Shown piece by piece: positions 1-7,972 of a stretch of 64,000 nucleotides of DNA (its first letter is position 1; each line of letters begins with the position of its first letter). Both the position numbers and the translations under genes were made by a program. Below the pieces are notes generated by a model. The model saw only the letters and a program-made list of their open reading frames with translations, did no database searches and had not been told where the DNA came from. The DNA is from Bacillus pseudomycoides DSM 12442 (lineage in GTDB: Bacteria; Bacillota; Bacilli; Bacillales; Bacillaceae_G). The stretch lies in assembly GCF_000161455.1 (NCBI RefSeq), contig NZ_CM000745.1:3557998-3621997 (forward strand). The letters run 5' to 3'.

Positions 1-28
1 AAAAGGCAGTGTTTTTTTTAAATACAAT

Positions 29-132
29 TTGTGAAACTTTTCACAAATTAGACACACACAATTAAAAATATTTCGTGTATAGTAAAATCATGAAATAATA
101 CTTCACACATAAATATGTGAAACATTTCACAA
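29..132. promoter_or_regulatory. Two Rex operators upstream of adhE
   Basis: Two near-identical inverted repeats lie upstream of adhE: TTGTGAAACTTTTCACAA at 29-46 and ATGTGAAACATTTCACAA at 115-132. Both fit the Rex consensus TTGTGAA-N4-TTCACAA. Rex is the NADH/NAD-sensing repressor that blocks fermentation genes while the cell is oxidised, so adhE should be expressed under oxygen limitation. Spacing between the site centres is about 86 bp, which would allow looping or two staggered promoters. A small hairpin (AGACCC-TT-AGGGTCT) follows near 190-205 in the leader. The motif match is seen; regulation is inferred. Confidence 0.8.
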
Positions 133-241
133 ATAATAGGATTCATGTAGGAAAAGTAACTCTATTTTTTTACGCTAATAGGGACGCATTAAGACCCTTA
201 GGGTCTATTTAAGTCCATATAGCAGAATAGGAGGAAATTAC

Positions 242-2845
242 ATGGTAGTCAAAGAGAAAGTTGTAAATGAAACGCAAGAAGTGGTAGAAATGATTGAGGC
301 GTTAGTAAAGAATGGTAAAAAAGCTTTACAAGCATTAGAAGGTTTTACACAGGAACAAATTGATAAAATTGTACATGAAATGGCACTTGCGGGCGTGGAT
401 CAACATATGCCGCTTGCAAAAATGGCTGTTGAAGAAACGGGACGCGGTGTGTATGAGGATAAATGCATTAAAAATATTTTTGCAACTGAATATATTTGGA
501 ATAGCATAAAAAATGACAAAACAGTGGGGATTATTCGTGAGGATCCACATGAGGAAGTAATAGAAATTGCAGAGCCGGTCGGTGTGGTTGCTGGGGTAAC
601 GCCAGTAACAAATCCAACGTCAACAACGATGTTTAAAGCGATCATTGCGATAAAAACGAGAAACCCAATTATTTTTGCATTCCACCCTTCAGCGCAGCAA
701 TGTTCTATCGCAGCTGCAAAAACAGTGCGCGATGCTGCAGTGAAAGCTGGTGCACCAGAGAACTGTATTCAATGGATTGAAAAGCCTTCTGTTGAGGCAA
801 CAAAACAATTAATGAATCATGAAGGTGTAGCGCTTGTTCTGGCAACAGGAGGAGCAGGAATGGTAAAATCAGCATATTCAACTGGTAAACCAGCTTTAGG
901 AGTAGGACCAGGTAACGTTCCATGTTATATGGAAAAATCAGCGAATGTGAAACGTGCTGTGAATGATGTAATCTTATCAAAAACATTTGATAACGGTATG
1001 ATTTGTGCTTCTGAACAAGCAATTATTGTAGACAAAGAGATCTATAATGATGTGAAACAAGAAATGATAGCAAACAATTGTTATTTTGTAACAGAAGATG
1101 AACGGAAGAAATTAGAGAAACTTGTCATTAATGAAAATACATGTGCAGTAAATAGCGATATTGTTGGGAAATCTGCTCACTACATTGCATCACTAGTAGG
1201 AATTGCAGTACCAGAAGATACAAAAATGCTGGTTGCAGAAATTAAAGGAGTCGGCGCAAATTATCCGCTATCCCGCGAAAAATTAAGCCCAGTATTAGCT
1301 TGTATAAAAGCAAATTCATTAGAAGAAGGATTGCAGCATTGTGAAAACATGTTAGAGCTTGGCGGTTTAGGACATTCTGCAGTTATTCATTCTACAAATA
1401 CAGAAGTACAAAAACAGTTTGGTTTACGTATGAAAGCATGTCGTCTTATTGTGAATGCTCCGTCAGCACAAGGCGGAATTGGTGATATATATAATGCTTT
1501 CATTCCATCGCTTACACTTGGATGCGGATCATACGGAAAGAACTCTGTATCTCAAAACGTAACGGCAACTCATTTAATGAACGTAAAGAGACTTGCAAAT
1601 AGAAAAAAGAATATGCAGTGGTTCAAGCTGCCACCAAAAATTTATTTTGAAAAACACGCTACGCAATATTTAGCAAGTATGCCAAACATTTCACGAGCAT
1701 TCATTGTAACAGATCCTGGAATGGTTCAACATGGATATATTGATGTAGTAACGCATTATTTAGGTCAACATAGAAATGATGTAAAAGTAGAAATATTCTC
1801 TGAAGTAGAACCAGATCCATCAGATGAAACTGTATTTAAAGGTGCAGAAATGATGAGAAGCTTCAAGCCAGACGTGATTATTGCTCTTGGCGGCGGATCA
1901 GCGATGGATGCAGCAAAAGGAATGTGGCTATTTTATGAGCATCCAGAAACAGAATTCTTTGGTATCAAACAAAAGTTTTTAGATATTAGAAAACGTACAT
2001 GCAAATATCCAAAACTAGGAACTAAAGCGCAGTTTGTTGCGATTCCTACAACATCTGGAACAGGATCAGAAGTGACACCATTTGCGGTTATTACAGATAA
2101 AAAGAATAATATCAAATACCCGCTTGCTGATTATGAATTAACACCAGACGTTGCAATCGTTGACCCGCAGTTCGTTAAGACAGTACCACCACATGTAACT
2201 GCTGATACAGGAATGGATGTATTAACACATGCGATTGAAGCGTACGTATCTATTATGGCAAACGATTATACAGATGGATTAGCTTTAAAAGCAATTGATC
2301 TTGTCTTTAAATATTTACCACGTGCATATAAAGATGGAAATGACGAAGAAGCTCGTGAAAAAATGCATAATGCTTCAGCAATTGCTGGGATGGCATTTGC
2401 CAATGCGTTTCTTGGTATTAACCATAGCTTAGCGCATAAAATTGGACCGGAGTTTCATATTCCGCATGGACGTGCTAATGCAATCTTAATGCCGCATGTT
2501 ATTCGCTATAATGCAATTAAACCAAGAAAACATGCACTATTCCCTAAATATGAGCACTTTGTTGCGGATGAGCGTTATGCACATATCGCAAGAATGCTTG
2601 GTCTTAAAGCACGTACAGTAGAAGAAGGCGTGGAATCATTAGTACAAGCTATTATCGCCCTTGGAAAAGAATTAAATATTAATATGAGTGTTGCTGGCCA
2701 AGGTATTGAAAAAGAAGCATTTGAAGCGGTTGTTGATATACTTTCTGAACGAGCATTTGAAGATCAATGTACAACGGCAAATCCGAAATTACCGCTTATT
2801 TCAGAGTTGAAAGAAGTGTATATGCAAGCTTATAAAGGTGTATAG
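242..2845 (+). CDS. adhE: Bifunctional acetaldehyde-CoA/alcohol dehydrogenase AdhE
   Basis: Fermentative fusion enzyme that reduces acetyl-CoA to acetaldehyde and then ethanol, regenerating two NAD. The 867-residue length matches the family. Residues 1-450 form the aldehyde dehydrogenase half, with the catalytic cysteine at about 255 in NGMICASEQ. Residues 460-867 form the iron-dependent alcohol dehydrogenase half, with the nucleotide motif GGGSAMDAAK and metal-binding histidines in NHSLAHKIGPEFHIPHGR. The start is supported by AGGAGG just upstream. It is monocistronic: two Rex operators precede it and a strong terminator follows directly. These enzymes usually assemble into helical filaments (spirosomes). 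Identification is secure. Confidence 0.97.
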   Translation: MVVKEKVVNETQEVVEMIEALVKNGKKALQALEGFTQEQIDKIVHEMALAGVDQHMPLAKMAVEETGRGVYEDKCIKNIFATEYIWNSIKNDKTVGIIREDPHEEVIEIAEPVGVVAGVTPVTNPTSTTMFKAIIAIKTRNPIIFAFHPSAQQCSIAAAKTVRDAAVKAGAPENCIQWIEKPSVEATKQLMNHEGVALVLATGGAGMVKSAYSTGKPALGVGPGNVPCYMEKSANVKRAVNDVILSKTFDNGMICASEQAIIVDKEIYNDVKQEMIANNCYFVTEDERKKLEKLVINENTCAVNSDIVGKSAHYIASLVGIAVPEDTKMLVAEIKGVGANYPLSREKLSPVLACIKANSLEEGLQHCENMLELGGLGHSAVIHSTNTEVQKQFGLRMKACRLIVNAPSAQGGIGDIYNAFIPSLTLGCGSYGKNSVSQNVTATHLMNVKRLANRKKNMQWFKLPPKIYFEKHATQYLASMPNISRAFIVTDPGMVQHGYIDVVTHYLGQHRNDVKVEIFSEVEPDPSDETVFKGAEMMRSFKPDVIIALGGGSAMDAAKGMWLFYEHPETEFFGIKQKFLDIRKRTCKYPKLGTKAQFVAIPTTSGTGSEVTPFAVITDKKNNIKYPLADYELTPDVAIVDPQFVKTVPPHVTADTGMDVLTHAIEAYVSIMANDYTDGLALKAIDLVFKYLPRAYKDGNDEEAREKMHNASAIAGMAFANAFLGINHSLAHKIGPEFHIPHGRANAILMPHVIRYNAIKPRKHALFPKYEHFVADERYAHIARMLGLKARTVEEGVESLVQAIIALGKELNINMSVAGQGIEKEAFEAVVDILSERAFEDQCTTANPKLPLISELKEVYMQAYKGV

Positions 2846-2853
2846 AAAATTTG

Positions 2854-2882
2854 AAAGAGCCGTTTAGCAGCGGCTCTTTTTA
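2854..2882 (+). terminator. Terminator of adhE
   Basis: A 9-bp perfect stem (AAAGAGCCG / CGGCTCTTT, loop TTTAGCAG) followed by a T-run just after the adhE stop codon. Classical Rho-independent terminator. Confidence 0.9.
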
Positions 2883-2971
2883 CTTTGGAAAACATCTCCC
2901 TCATTGGCTGTATTTACTTGCCTCAGAAACGATTAGAATATGATAGAGTGAGAGGGAGGAGTGGTAGAAGT

Positions 2972-3199
2972 ATGAAAGAATTACAACAGAAAATAGCAGA
3001 TTATATTCGCTTCGGTCAAGTTCTTCTTGCGCTAGCCACATTTTTAATGATTGGTTTATTAATCCCAAATGGAGGGAGAGAAACTGTACAATCCTTTGCG
3101 ATGATGGGTGTTATTGTTTTATTTTTAGGGATGTCATTTTTCTTTTTCAAGCGTGTTAAAGTATTGCGTGACAGGTTAGAGGAGAACGAGTATGAATAA
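2972..3199 (+). CDS. yrhC: YrhC-like small membrane protein
   Basis: A 75-residue protein with two predicted membrane segments (about residues 15-32 and 42-60) and a charged tail ending in EENEYE. The start at 2972 is chosen because GGGAGGAG lies at the right distance; a longer reading frame begins at 2885 but has no ribosome site. Sequence and size look like the YrhC family, whose function is unknown. In B. subtilis yrhC closes the mccA-mccB methionine-to-cysteine operon; here that operon is not visible and adhE lies directly upstream, so the assignment rests on the protein alone. Confidence 0.6.
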   Translation: MKELQQKIADYIRFGQVLLALATFLMIGLLIPNGGRETVQSFAMMGVIVLFLGMSFFFFKRVKVLRDRLEENEYE

Positions 3200-3211
3200 G
3201 ATTGATAGATG

Positions 3212-3251
3212 AAACGCTACGAAAAGAGTGTATCTTTTTGTAGCGTTTTTT
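3212..3251 (+). terminator. Terminator after yrhC-like gene
   Basis: Stem AAACGCTAC / GTAGCGTTT with an AT-rich loop, followed by a T-run. It separates the yrhC-like gene from the downstream Fur-box region, so the later terminator at 3465-3497 must serve another transcript. Confidence 0.85.
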
Positions 3252-3290
3252 CGTATAAGTAAAATTTGTAGAAAATGTATGTGTTTTATA

Positions 3291-3325
3291 TTGACAATGA
3301 TAATCTTTATCAATTAAAATATAAT
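3291..3325 (+). promoter_or_regulatory. Promoter overlapped by a Fur box
   Basis: TTGACA at 3291-3296 with TAAAAT (3315-3320, 18-bp spacer) or TATAAT (3320-3325) as the -10. Between them, TGATAATCTTTATCA at 3298-3312 matches the 7-1-7 Fur box TGATAATNATTATCA at 14 of 15 positions. A Fur dimer here would block RNA polymerase, giving expression only under iron starvation. No coding gene follows on this strand before a terminator, so it probably drives the small RNA described next. Confidence 0.75.
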
Positions 3326-3327
3326 AG

Positions 3328-3497
3328 AACTAAGTTCTAATTCAAGGTCATTTGTGAACGGAAGTTCTTGTCCGTTGTTAGAACAAGATAAATATCTAGT
3401 ATATAACTGAAAATCCTACCCCCCCTCAACTGTAGTTTTCTTTATACTAGTTATGATATGGATGCAGTAGACAAGCTTTGTCTACTGTCTTTTTTTT
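3328..3497 (+). ncRNA. Probable Fur-controlled small RNA, FsrA-like
   Basis: About 165 nt lie between a Fur-box promoter and a strong Rho-independent terminator on the same strand, with no credible open reading frame. The transcript would contain an unpaired C-rich tract, CCTACCCCCCCTCAACT, near 3414-3430. In B. subtilis the Fur-repressed small RNA FsrA uses similar C-rich loops to block ribosome sites of iron-rich enzymes such as succinate dehydrogenase. A small hairpin (AGAACT-A-AGTTCT, 3327-3339) may mark the 5' end. The terminator overlaps the last codons of the opposite-strand HAD gene. The control elements are seen; the RNA and its homology to FsrA are inferred. Confidence 0.65.
3465..3497 (+). 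terminator. Terminator of the small RNA
   Basis: Perfect 10-bp stem CAGTAGACAA / TTGTCTACTG with a 3-nt loop, then TCTTTTTTTTG. The T-run exists only on the plus strand, so this terminator serves a plus-strand transcript and not the converging HAD gene. Confidence 0.9.
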
Positions 3498-4237
3498 GTT
3501 AAAACTTGTATATCATTGTAATCGGTAATAATAAAATCTGCATAAGGTGTTAGTTCTTTTATAGCATGTTCATGATTAGCAATGCCTACAGCAATACTTC
3601 CGGCCTCTTTAGCCATTTTTACATCTACAACAGTATCTCCAATCATTACTAGCTCATTTGGTCTAATATCAAGCTGTTCACATGCTTTTGTAATCATTTC
3701 TGGATGAGGCTTTCCGTTTTCTACATCTTCTGGCGTAAAGAGAAATTGAAGAGATGGTATGTTAAGTAAATCAATACATTTTTTTGTTCTCACCTTATTG
3801 TCCGAGGTAAGAATACCTGTGTATATTTCTTCTTTTTGCAAAGAAATAATGCATTCAGTTATCCCTTGAATAGGATGAAAAGCTTGTTCAATGGATAATT
3901 GCTCATTACTTTCTTCAAATATGGTAGTAGCGAGCTCTTTGCAACGGTGCCATGGATATTTTTTGATTTGATATAAAAGGCTGGCGACAACAATAATTTC
4001 TTCTTCTTCAGATGCGACCGCTAACAGGCCTTTAAAATCAACTTTGTTTGGAGGTACAAATCCAACTGCTTTTTCCCACAGAGGTTCATACTTTTTACCA
4101 ACAATTTGTGAAAATTTGTATTTTCGCATTCTATCAATTTCCTGCCAAAATGGAATCGCGTGAAATAATGTACCATCTTTATCAAAGGCAATTGCTTTCG
4201 TTTCAATAACCTCTCCAGAAATTTGAATTTTTCCCAT
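3482..4237 (-). CDS. HAD-family phosphatase
   Basis: A 251-residue haloacid dehalogenase-type hydrolase, likely cytoplasmic. All four HAD motifs are present: nucleophile FDKDGTL near residue 20, TSDN (motif II), the lysine in GKPHPEM (motif III), and GDTVVDV (motif IV acidic residues). The helical cap between motifs I and II places it in the phosphoglycolate phosphatase/beta-phosphoglucomutase-like subgroup. The substrate cannot be read from the sequence. It is transcribed away from the LacI-family gene, sharing a short intergenic region; its 3' end runs into the terminator of the opposing small RNA. Confidence 0.85.
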   Translation of the reverse strand: MGKIQISGEVIETKAIAFDKDGTLFHAIPFWQEIDRMRKYKFSQIVGKKYEPLWEKAVGFVPPNKVDFKGLLAVASEEEEIIVVASLLYQIKKYPWHRCKELATTIFEESNEQLSIEQAFHPIQGITECIISLQKEEIYTGILTSDNKVRTKKCIDLLNIPSLQFLFTPEDVENGKPHPEMITKACEQLDIRPNELVMIGDTVVDVKMAKEAGSIAVGIANHEHAIKELTPYADFIITDYNDIQVLTKKRQ

Positions 4238-4316
4238 ATTTCATGTCACCTCGTTTATAATAGTTACCATATACTGTACATTCTGAAATGCATTACAGGT
4301 CAAGGGGGGAGTTAAG

Positions 4317-5306
4317 ATTTCTACAATTGAAGATATCGCTAAATTAGCCGGAGTGTCTAAAGCAACCGTTTCCCGTGTGATCAATCATCATCCGTATGTA
4401 CGTCCAGAATTAAGGGCGAGAGTGCAAGCGATTATTGATGAAAAAAATTATGTACCTGTGGCGACAGCGAAAGATCTACGTCGTCTACAAACAAAATTAA
4501 TCGGTGTAGTCGTACCAAATTTACATCATCCCTTTTTTAGTCAGTTAATTCAAGAGTTAAGTGGTATTTTAAAAATAGATCGTTATGATGTCGTGATATT
4601 ACAATCAAATTATGAAATTGAGAGAGAAAGAGAATTTTTACAATATATTAGGACGAAAAAGTTAGATGGGCTTATTTTTACTACACTTTCTTTGCCAATA
4701 GAGGAAATAGAGCGTGCGATAACTTCAGGAGCTATTGTTATTTGTAATGAACATGTAGAAACAGAACTCGTATCTACAGTTCAATTTGATGAAGAGCTAG
4801 CTGGTTACATTGGAACGAGGCATCTTTTGGAAAATGGATATACACGTATAGGATTTTGTTACGATACATTAAAAAGTAAAGCGCAGAGAAAAAGATATCA
4901 AGGGTATAAAAGAGCTTTAAAGGAGTATGGTCTACAGTTACAGCAAGAATGGGTATTTCCAAATTGCTATGGGCTGAAGGATGGGAAGAGGGTAATAGAT
5001 AGCATTCACTCCATGCAAAATGCCCCAGATTCCATCTTTACAGGCAGTGATGAAATAGCTGCTGGAATTATTATGGAGGCTCAAAAGTTGAAAATTGCGA
5101 TCCCACAAGATTTTGGTGTTATAGGATTTGATAATCAAGAACTTTCGATGATAATGCATCCTAATATAACAACGATTAATACCTCCATTACAAGTATGGC
5201 AAAGAATTCTATCGTATTATTACATAAACAATTGCGAGGAGAGCCTGTACAACGTATACAATTACCTATTTCAATTATAGAAAGAGAATCTACAAGAAGG
5301 GAGTAG
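4317..5306 (+). CDS. LacI-family transcriptional regulator, apparent ATT start
   Basis: A 329-residue repressor. Residues 1-50 form a LacI helix-turn-helix (IEDIAKLAGVSKATVSRVIN) and 60-325 a periplasmic-binding-protein-like sensor domain with FDNQ near the C-terminus. The start deserves attention: the only in-frame ATG/GTG/TTG is GTG 4353, which would remove the first DNA-binding helix. GGGGGGA at 4304-4310 sits 6 nt before ATT at 4317, which gives the usual LacI N-terminus STIEDIA. I therefore place the start at ATT. The acetyltransferase at 5310 follows after 3 nt, in one operon. The inducer is unknown. Confidence 0.85.
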   Translation: MSTIEDIAKLAGVSKATVSRVINHHPYVRPELRARVQAIIDEKNYVPVATAKDLRRLQTKLIGVVVPNLHHPFFSQLIQELSGILKIDRYDVVILQSNYEIEREREFLQYIRTKKLDGLIFTTLSLPIEEIERAITSGAIVICNEHVETELVSTVQFDEELAGYIGTRHLLENGYTRIGFCYDTLKSKAQRKRYQGYKRALKEYGLQLQQEWVFPNCYGLKDGKRVIDSIHSMQNAPDSIFTGSDEIAAGIIMEAQKLKIAIPQDFGVIGFDNQELSMIMHPNITTINTSITSMAKNSIVLLHKQLRGEPVQRIQLPISIIERESTRRE

Positions 5307-5309
5307 GAT

Positions 5310-5816
5310 ATGTTCCATACAGATCGTTTACAATTTCGAAAATATACAATGGATGACTTAGATTTCTATGCTTCCTTATGGGGAAATGTGAAAGTAATGC
5401 GCTACATTGGGAACGGAACGCCAAAAACATATGTGCAGTGTAAGAAAAGTCTGGAAAGCTGGGTTCTTCCTAGTTATAAAAACGGTTTAGGATTATTTCT
5501 AATGATTGAAAAGGAAACAGATACTCCAATTGGTCACGCAGGACTCGTTAGGCAACAAGTAGATGGAAGAGAAGAAATTGAAATTGGGTACTGGTTACTT
5601 CCAGAGTATTGGGGAAAGGGATATGCAAAGGAAGCAGCAACAGCTTTTCGAGATTATGGTTTTCAAGTGTTAAGTTTGAATAAGCTCATTTCTCTTATTA
5701 ATCCAGATCATCCTGCTTCTATCTTTGTTGCCCGAAAAACAGGAATGAGTTATGAGAAGACAGCATCATTTCATGGAATAGATGTTCTTGTATATGCAAT
5801 TAAAAGAACAGGATAA
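5310..5816 (+). CDS. GNAT acetyltransferase (RimJ/RimL type)
   Basis: A 168-residue N-acetyltransferase with acetyl-CoA-binding motif A in YWLLPEYWGKGYAKEAATAF (about residues 93-112) and the RimL-like features FRKYTMDDLDFY near the N-terminus and NPDHPASIFVARKTGM near the C-terminus. The family acetylates protein N-termini, antibiotics or small amines; the substrate here is not evident. It starts 3 nt after the LacI-family gene, with GGGAGTAGG as its ribosome site inside that gene's end, so the two are co-transcribed. Confidence 0.85.
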   Translation: MFHTDRLQFRKYTMDDLDFYASLWGNVKVMRYIGNGTPKTYVQCKKSLESWVLPSYKNGLGLFLMIEKETDTPIGHAGLVRQQVDGREEIEIGYWLLPEYWGKGYAKEAATAFRDYGFQVLSLNKLISLINPDHPASIFVARKTGMSYEKTASFHGIDVLVYAIKRTG

Positions 5817-5829
5817 ATCCTGCTCTTTT
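5809..5829 (+). terminator. Short terminator after the acetyltransferase
   Basis: CAGGA-TAAA-TCCTG followed by CTCTTTT overlaps the stop codon of the acetyltransferase. The 5-bp stem is short but correctly placed. Confidence 0.55.
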
Positions 5830-6593
5830 AAAGAATGAGACTACTAAATACCATTAATATGTTTAAAATTACATGCCATATAATAGCTGGAATGATACGA
5901 TTTGATTTCACAACTATTCCTCCATAAAATATACCAGCTATAATAAAAGCGGTGGAAACACTCCAAGAAAAACCTAAGGAGTAATGCTGTAAACCAAAAC
6001 CAATGCTTGTAAGCAAAATAGCCTATTTTTCATCAAACTGATTTGTAAACTGATGTAGTAGGATTCCCTGCCAAATACATTCTTCTAATACGCCATTGAT
6101 AATAGAAAACAATACAGCAAATAGCATGATATGTTGTATATAAGATATTTCTTTTTGTAGTAGAAAAGGTGTAAAGGTGACGATGTTAATAGAAATCGCG
6201 ATGATAAGAAATATATAAATTTTAACTTGATGAGGACCACTCCAAATAAAAGGCACGTGCAAAGTATTGTTCCATTTTGGTTGATTCTAATTTAGAGATA
6301 TTCGCTGTTTGCGTATAAGAGCATCTATGAGAAATGGCACAAAAACAAGAAGTAGGCAAAGACGTTTCACAATAATTGTTAGTTCTCTTGAAGAAAAGGA
6401 AATTTGATCCATAGTAAATAAATAGAGAAAGAATCCACTCCCAAATAATAGAGTAATCCATATGAAATGATGATAGTTTTTCTTTTTTAGTAGTAGAAGT
6501 AGTAATGTAAGGATCCATAAACAAAAGAATGCTATATTAGTAGTTTGTATAGTAATCATAAGAAGTGTAAAAGAATAATAAAAATCCCTTCAT
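5828..6593 (-). pseudogene. Broken CPBP-family intramembrane protease gene
   Basis: The frame read from 6559 down to 5828 encodes a multi-pass membrane protein with CPBP (CAAX protease and bacteriocin-processing) motifs: EECIWQGILL, FGLQHYSLG and WHVILN. Two in-frame TAG codons interrupt it, at 6289-6287 and at 6022-6020; the second probably replaces a TGG tryptophan codon (DEK-stop-AILLTSIG). In addition, the only good ribosome site (AAAAGGAG) belongs to an ATG at 6593 whose frame differs from the body of the gene, implying a frameshift near the 5' end. The arginine usual after the EE pair is glutamine here. Three lesions argue for decay. It converges on the acetyltransferase at 5310. Confidence 0.8.
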
Positions 6594-6665
6594 CTTTTTC
6601 TCCTTTTAAAAAGGTAATATTCAACTTTTAAAGAATAGTATATAACAATAAAAGGGGGAATGGGA

Positions 6666-7124
6666 TTGTATATTTATCATAATGGACTCATTATTCGAGA
6701 AGGAACGACAGGTGTGCCAGCTTATGCAATTAAAAGTTTATTTGAAGATGCGGGCTGGAGTAACAATAGCATTCCATCATGGCAAATTGAAAAATTTACG
6801 ATAGCATTTGAAAATTCTACGTGGGCTTTTACGATTTGGGATGAGGAAGAAATGATTGCGATGGTTCGTGTTATTTCTGATCAGATAATGGCTGCAAATA
6901 TTATGGATTTAGTTGTGAAGTATGAATATAGAGGAAAAGGATTAGGAAAGAAGCTCGTTTCCCTTTGTATGCAGAAACTCCCTCATGGAGATTGGTTTGC
7001 TCATACTTCTGCGAATAATTTTGATTTTTATCGTAGTTGTGGTTTTGAGGTGCGGGATTTATCTCAAAATGGGACGTGTGCTTATTATGGTTATAATGAA
7101 GCGAAAAAAGCAGGACATCGATAA
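6666..7124 (+). CDS. GNAT acetyltransferase
   Basis: A 152-residue acetyltransferase with motif A in VVKYEYRGKGLGKKLVSLC (about residues 87-105) and a FYRSCGF ending typical of compact GNAT enzymes. The ATG at 6660 is only one base from the AAGGGGG ribosome site, so the TTG at 6666 (7-nt spacing, protein starting MYIYHNG) is the better start. It stands alone: a decayed gene lies upstream on the other strand and a terminator follows. The substrate is unknown. Confidence 0.8.
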   Translation: MYIYHNGLIIREGTTGVPAYAIKSLFEDAGWSNNSIPSWQIEKFTIAFENSTWAFTIWDEEEMIAMVRVISDQIMAANIMDLVVKYEYRGKGLGKKLVSLCMQKLPHGDWFAHTSANNFDFYRSCGFEVRDLSQNGTCAYYGYNEAKKAGHR

Positions 7125-7150
7125 TCCCATTAGATAATAGAAAGCGTGTA

Positions 7151-7187
7151 AAAAGGATTGCTAGACGATAGCGATCCTTTTGTATTT
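7151..7187. terminator. Terminator between convergent genes
   Basis: Stem AAAAGGATTGCTA / TAGCGATCCTTTT (one G-U pair) followed by a T-rich stretch; flanking A and T runs allow it to work in both directions, serving the acetyltransferase and the small membrane protein. Confidence 0.8.
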
Positions 7188-7203
7188 ACACAGATAAACT
7201 ATT

Positions 7204-7386
7204 TTATTGTACAAAAAAGAAGTAGTGAATTGCGAATGAGAGAGTAAACAAGGGGAGTAGGAATATCATTTTCTTTTTGAAACCTTTAAAGAAGGAGTTA
7301 TTATTGGGAGCAAGCCAAACTTCTAATGTGGAATAGAAGAGTAATGAAACTGCCAATAATATGCCACTAACTAATTCAAATGTCAT
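7204..7386 (-). CDS. Small two-helix membrane protein, unknown function
   Basis: A 60-residue hydrophobic protein with membrane segments at about residues 5-23 and 40-57, joined by a basic loop (FKGFKKK). The start at 7386 is chosen because GGAGG precedes it at normal spacing; a longer frame from 7410 would put the start upstream of that site. I do not recognise the family. It is a single gene between a convergent acetyltransferase and a divergent MaoC gene. Confidence 0.6.
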   Translation of the reverse strand: MTFELVSGILLAVSLLFYSTLEVWLAPNNNSFFKGFKKKMIFLLPLFTLSFAIHYFFFVQ

Positions 7387-7544
7387 TGTTAAGACCTCCA
7401 ATTTCACCAAAGATACTTAAATAATAACATGAAAATGTTAATTATTTACAGTTTGTAACGATACTTTTAGTGATTAAAATGAAGGTCTATTCATTTTGTG
7501 GTAAAATAATAAAGAAAATTCAGAAATTTAAAAAGGAGGATAAA

Positions 7545-7922
7545 ATGAATATTAAAGTAGGAGATACGTTTCGGTACGAAAGAACATTTACAGAAGAAGA
7601 GGTTTTGGAATTTGCTCATCTTACAGGTGATAAAGGGAGACATCATATGGAACATGATGAGCAGGGACGTTTAATGGTGCATGGGTTATTAACTGCAAGT
7701 ATTGGAACGAAAATTGGTGGAGAGGTACATTACATAGCACGGGAATTAGTAAGTGAATTCATCAGGCCTGTTTTTACTGGAGATACAATTACTTGTGATG
7801 TAACTCTTACAAGTGTGGAACAATTGGAAGGGTACAAAAAGGTATCGATAGAGTCGATTTATCGTAATCAAAAAGGGAAAGAAGTATTAGTAGGATCAAG
7901 CTATGGAATTATACGAGAATAA
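7545..7922 (+). CDS. MaoC-like hot-dog-fold dehydratase
   Basis: A 125-residue protein of the MaoC/(R)-specific enoyl-CoA hydratase family. N-terminal KVGDTFRYERTFTEEEV leads to FAHLTGDKGRHHM, the place where these enzymes carry the catalytic Asp and His, and VHGLLTASIG follows as the usual helix. Such enzymes hydrate enoyl-thioesters in fatty-acid or PHA metabolism, but many small homologues have no proven role. The start at 7545 is set by AAAAGGAGG; the longer frame from 7470 has no site. Single gene with a strong terminator. Confidence 0.8.
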   Translation: MNIKVGDTFRYERTFTEEEVLEFAHLTGDKGRHHMEHDEQGRLMVHGLLTASIGTKIGGEVHYIARELVSEFIRPVFTGDTITCDVTLTSVEQLEGYKKVSIESIYRNQKGKEVLVGSSYGIIRE

Positions 7923-7968
7923 TGCAAAAAGCCTGTTTTTCATTTTTGAAAACAGGCTTTTTGCATTG
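7923..7968. terminator. Bidirectional terminator
   Basis: A perfect 17-bp inverted repeat (TGCAAAAAGCCTGTTTT and its complement) between the convergent MaoC-type and cupin-regulator genes, with A and T runs on opposite sides of the stem. Confidence 0.9.
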
Positions 7969-7972
7969 CATT

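Noticed and set aside
705..1022. Open frame on the minus strand inside adhE (and many similar ones inside dnaK, lepA, mtaB and other genes)
   Set aside because: They lie fully within well-conserved genes, have no ribosome sites and show low-complexity leucine/serine-rich composition typical of antisense frames.
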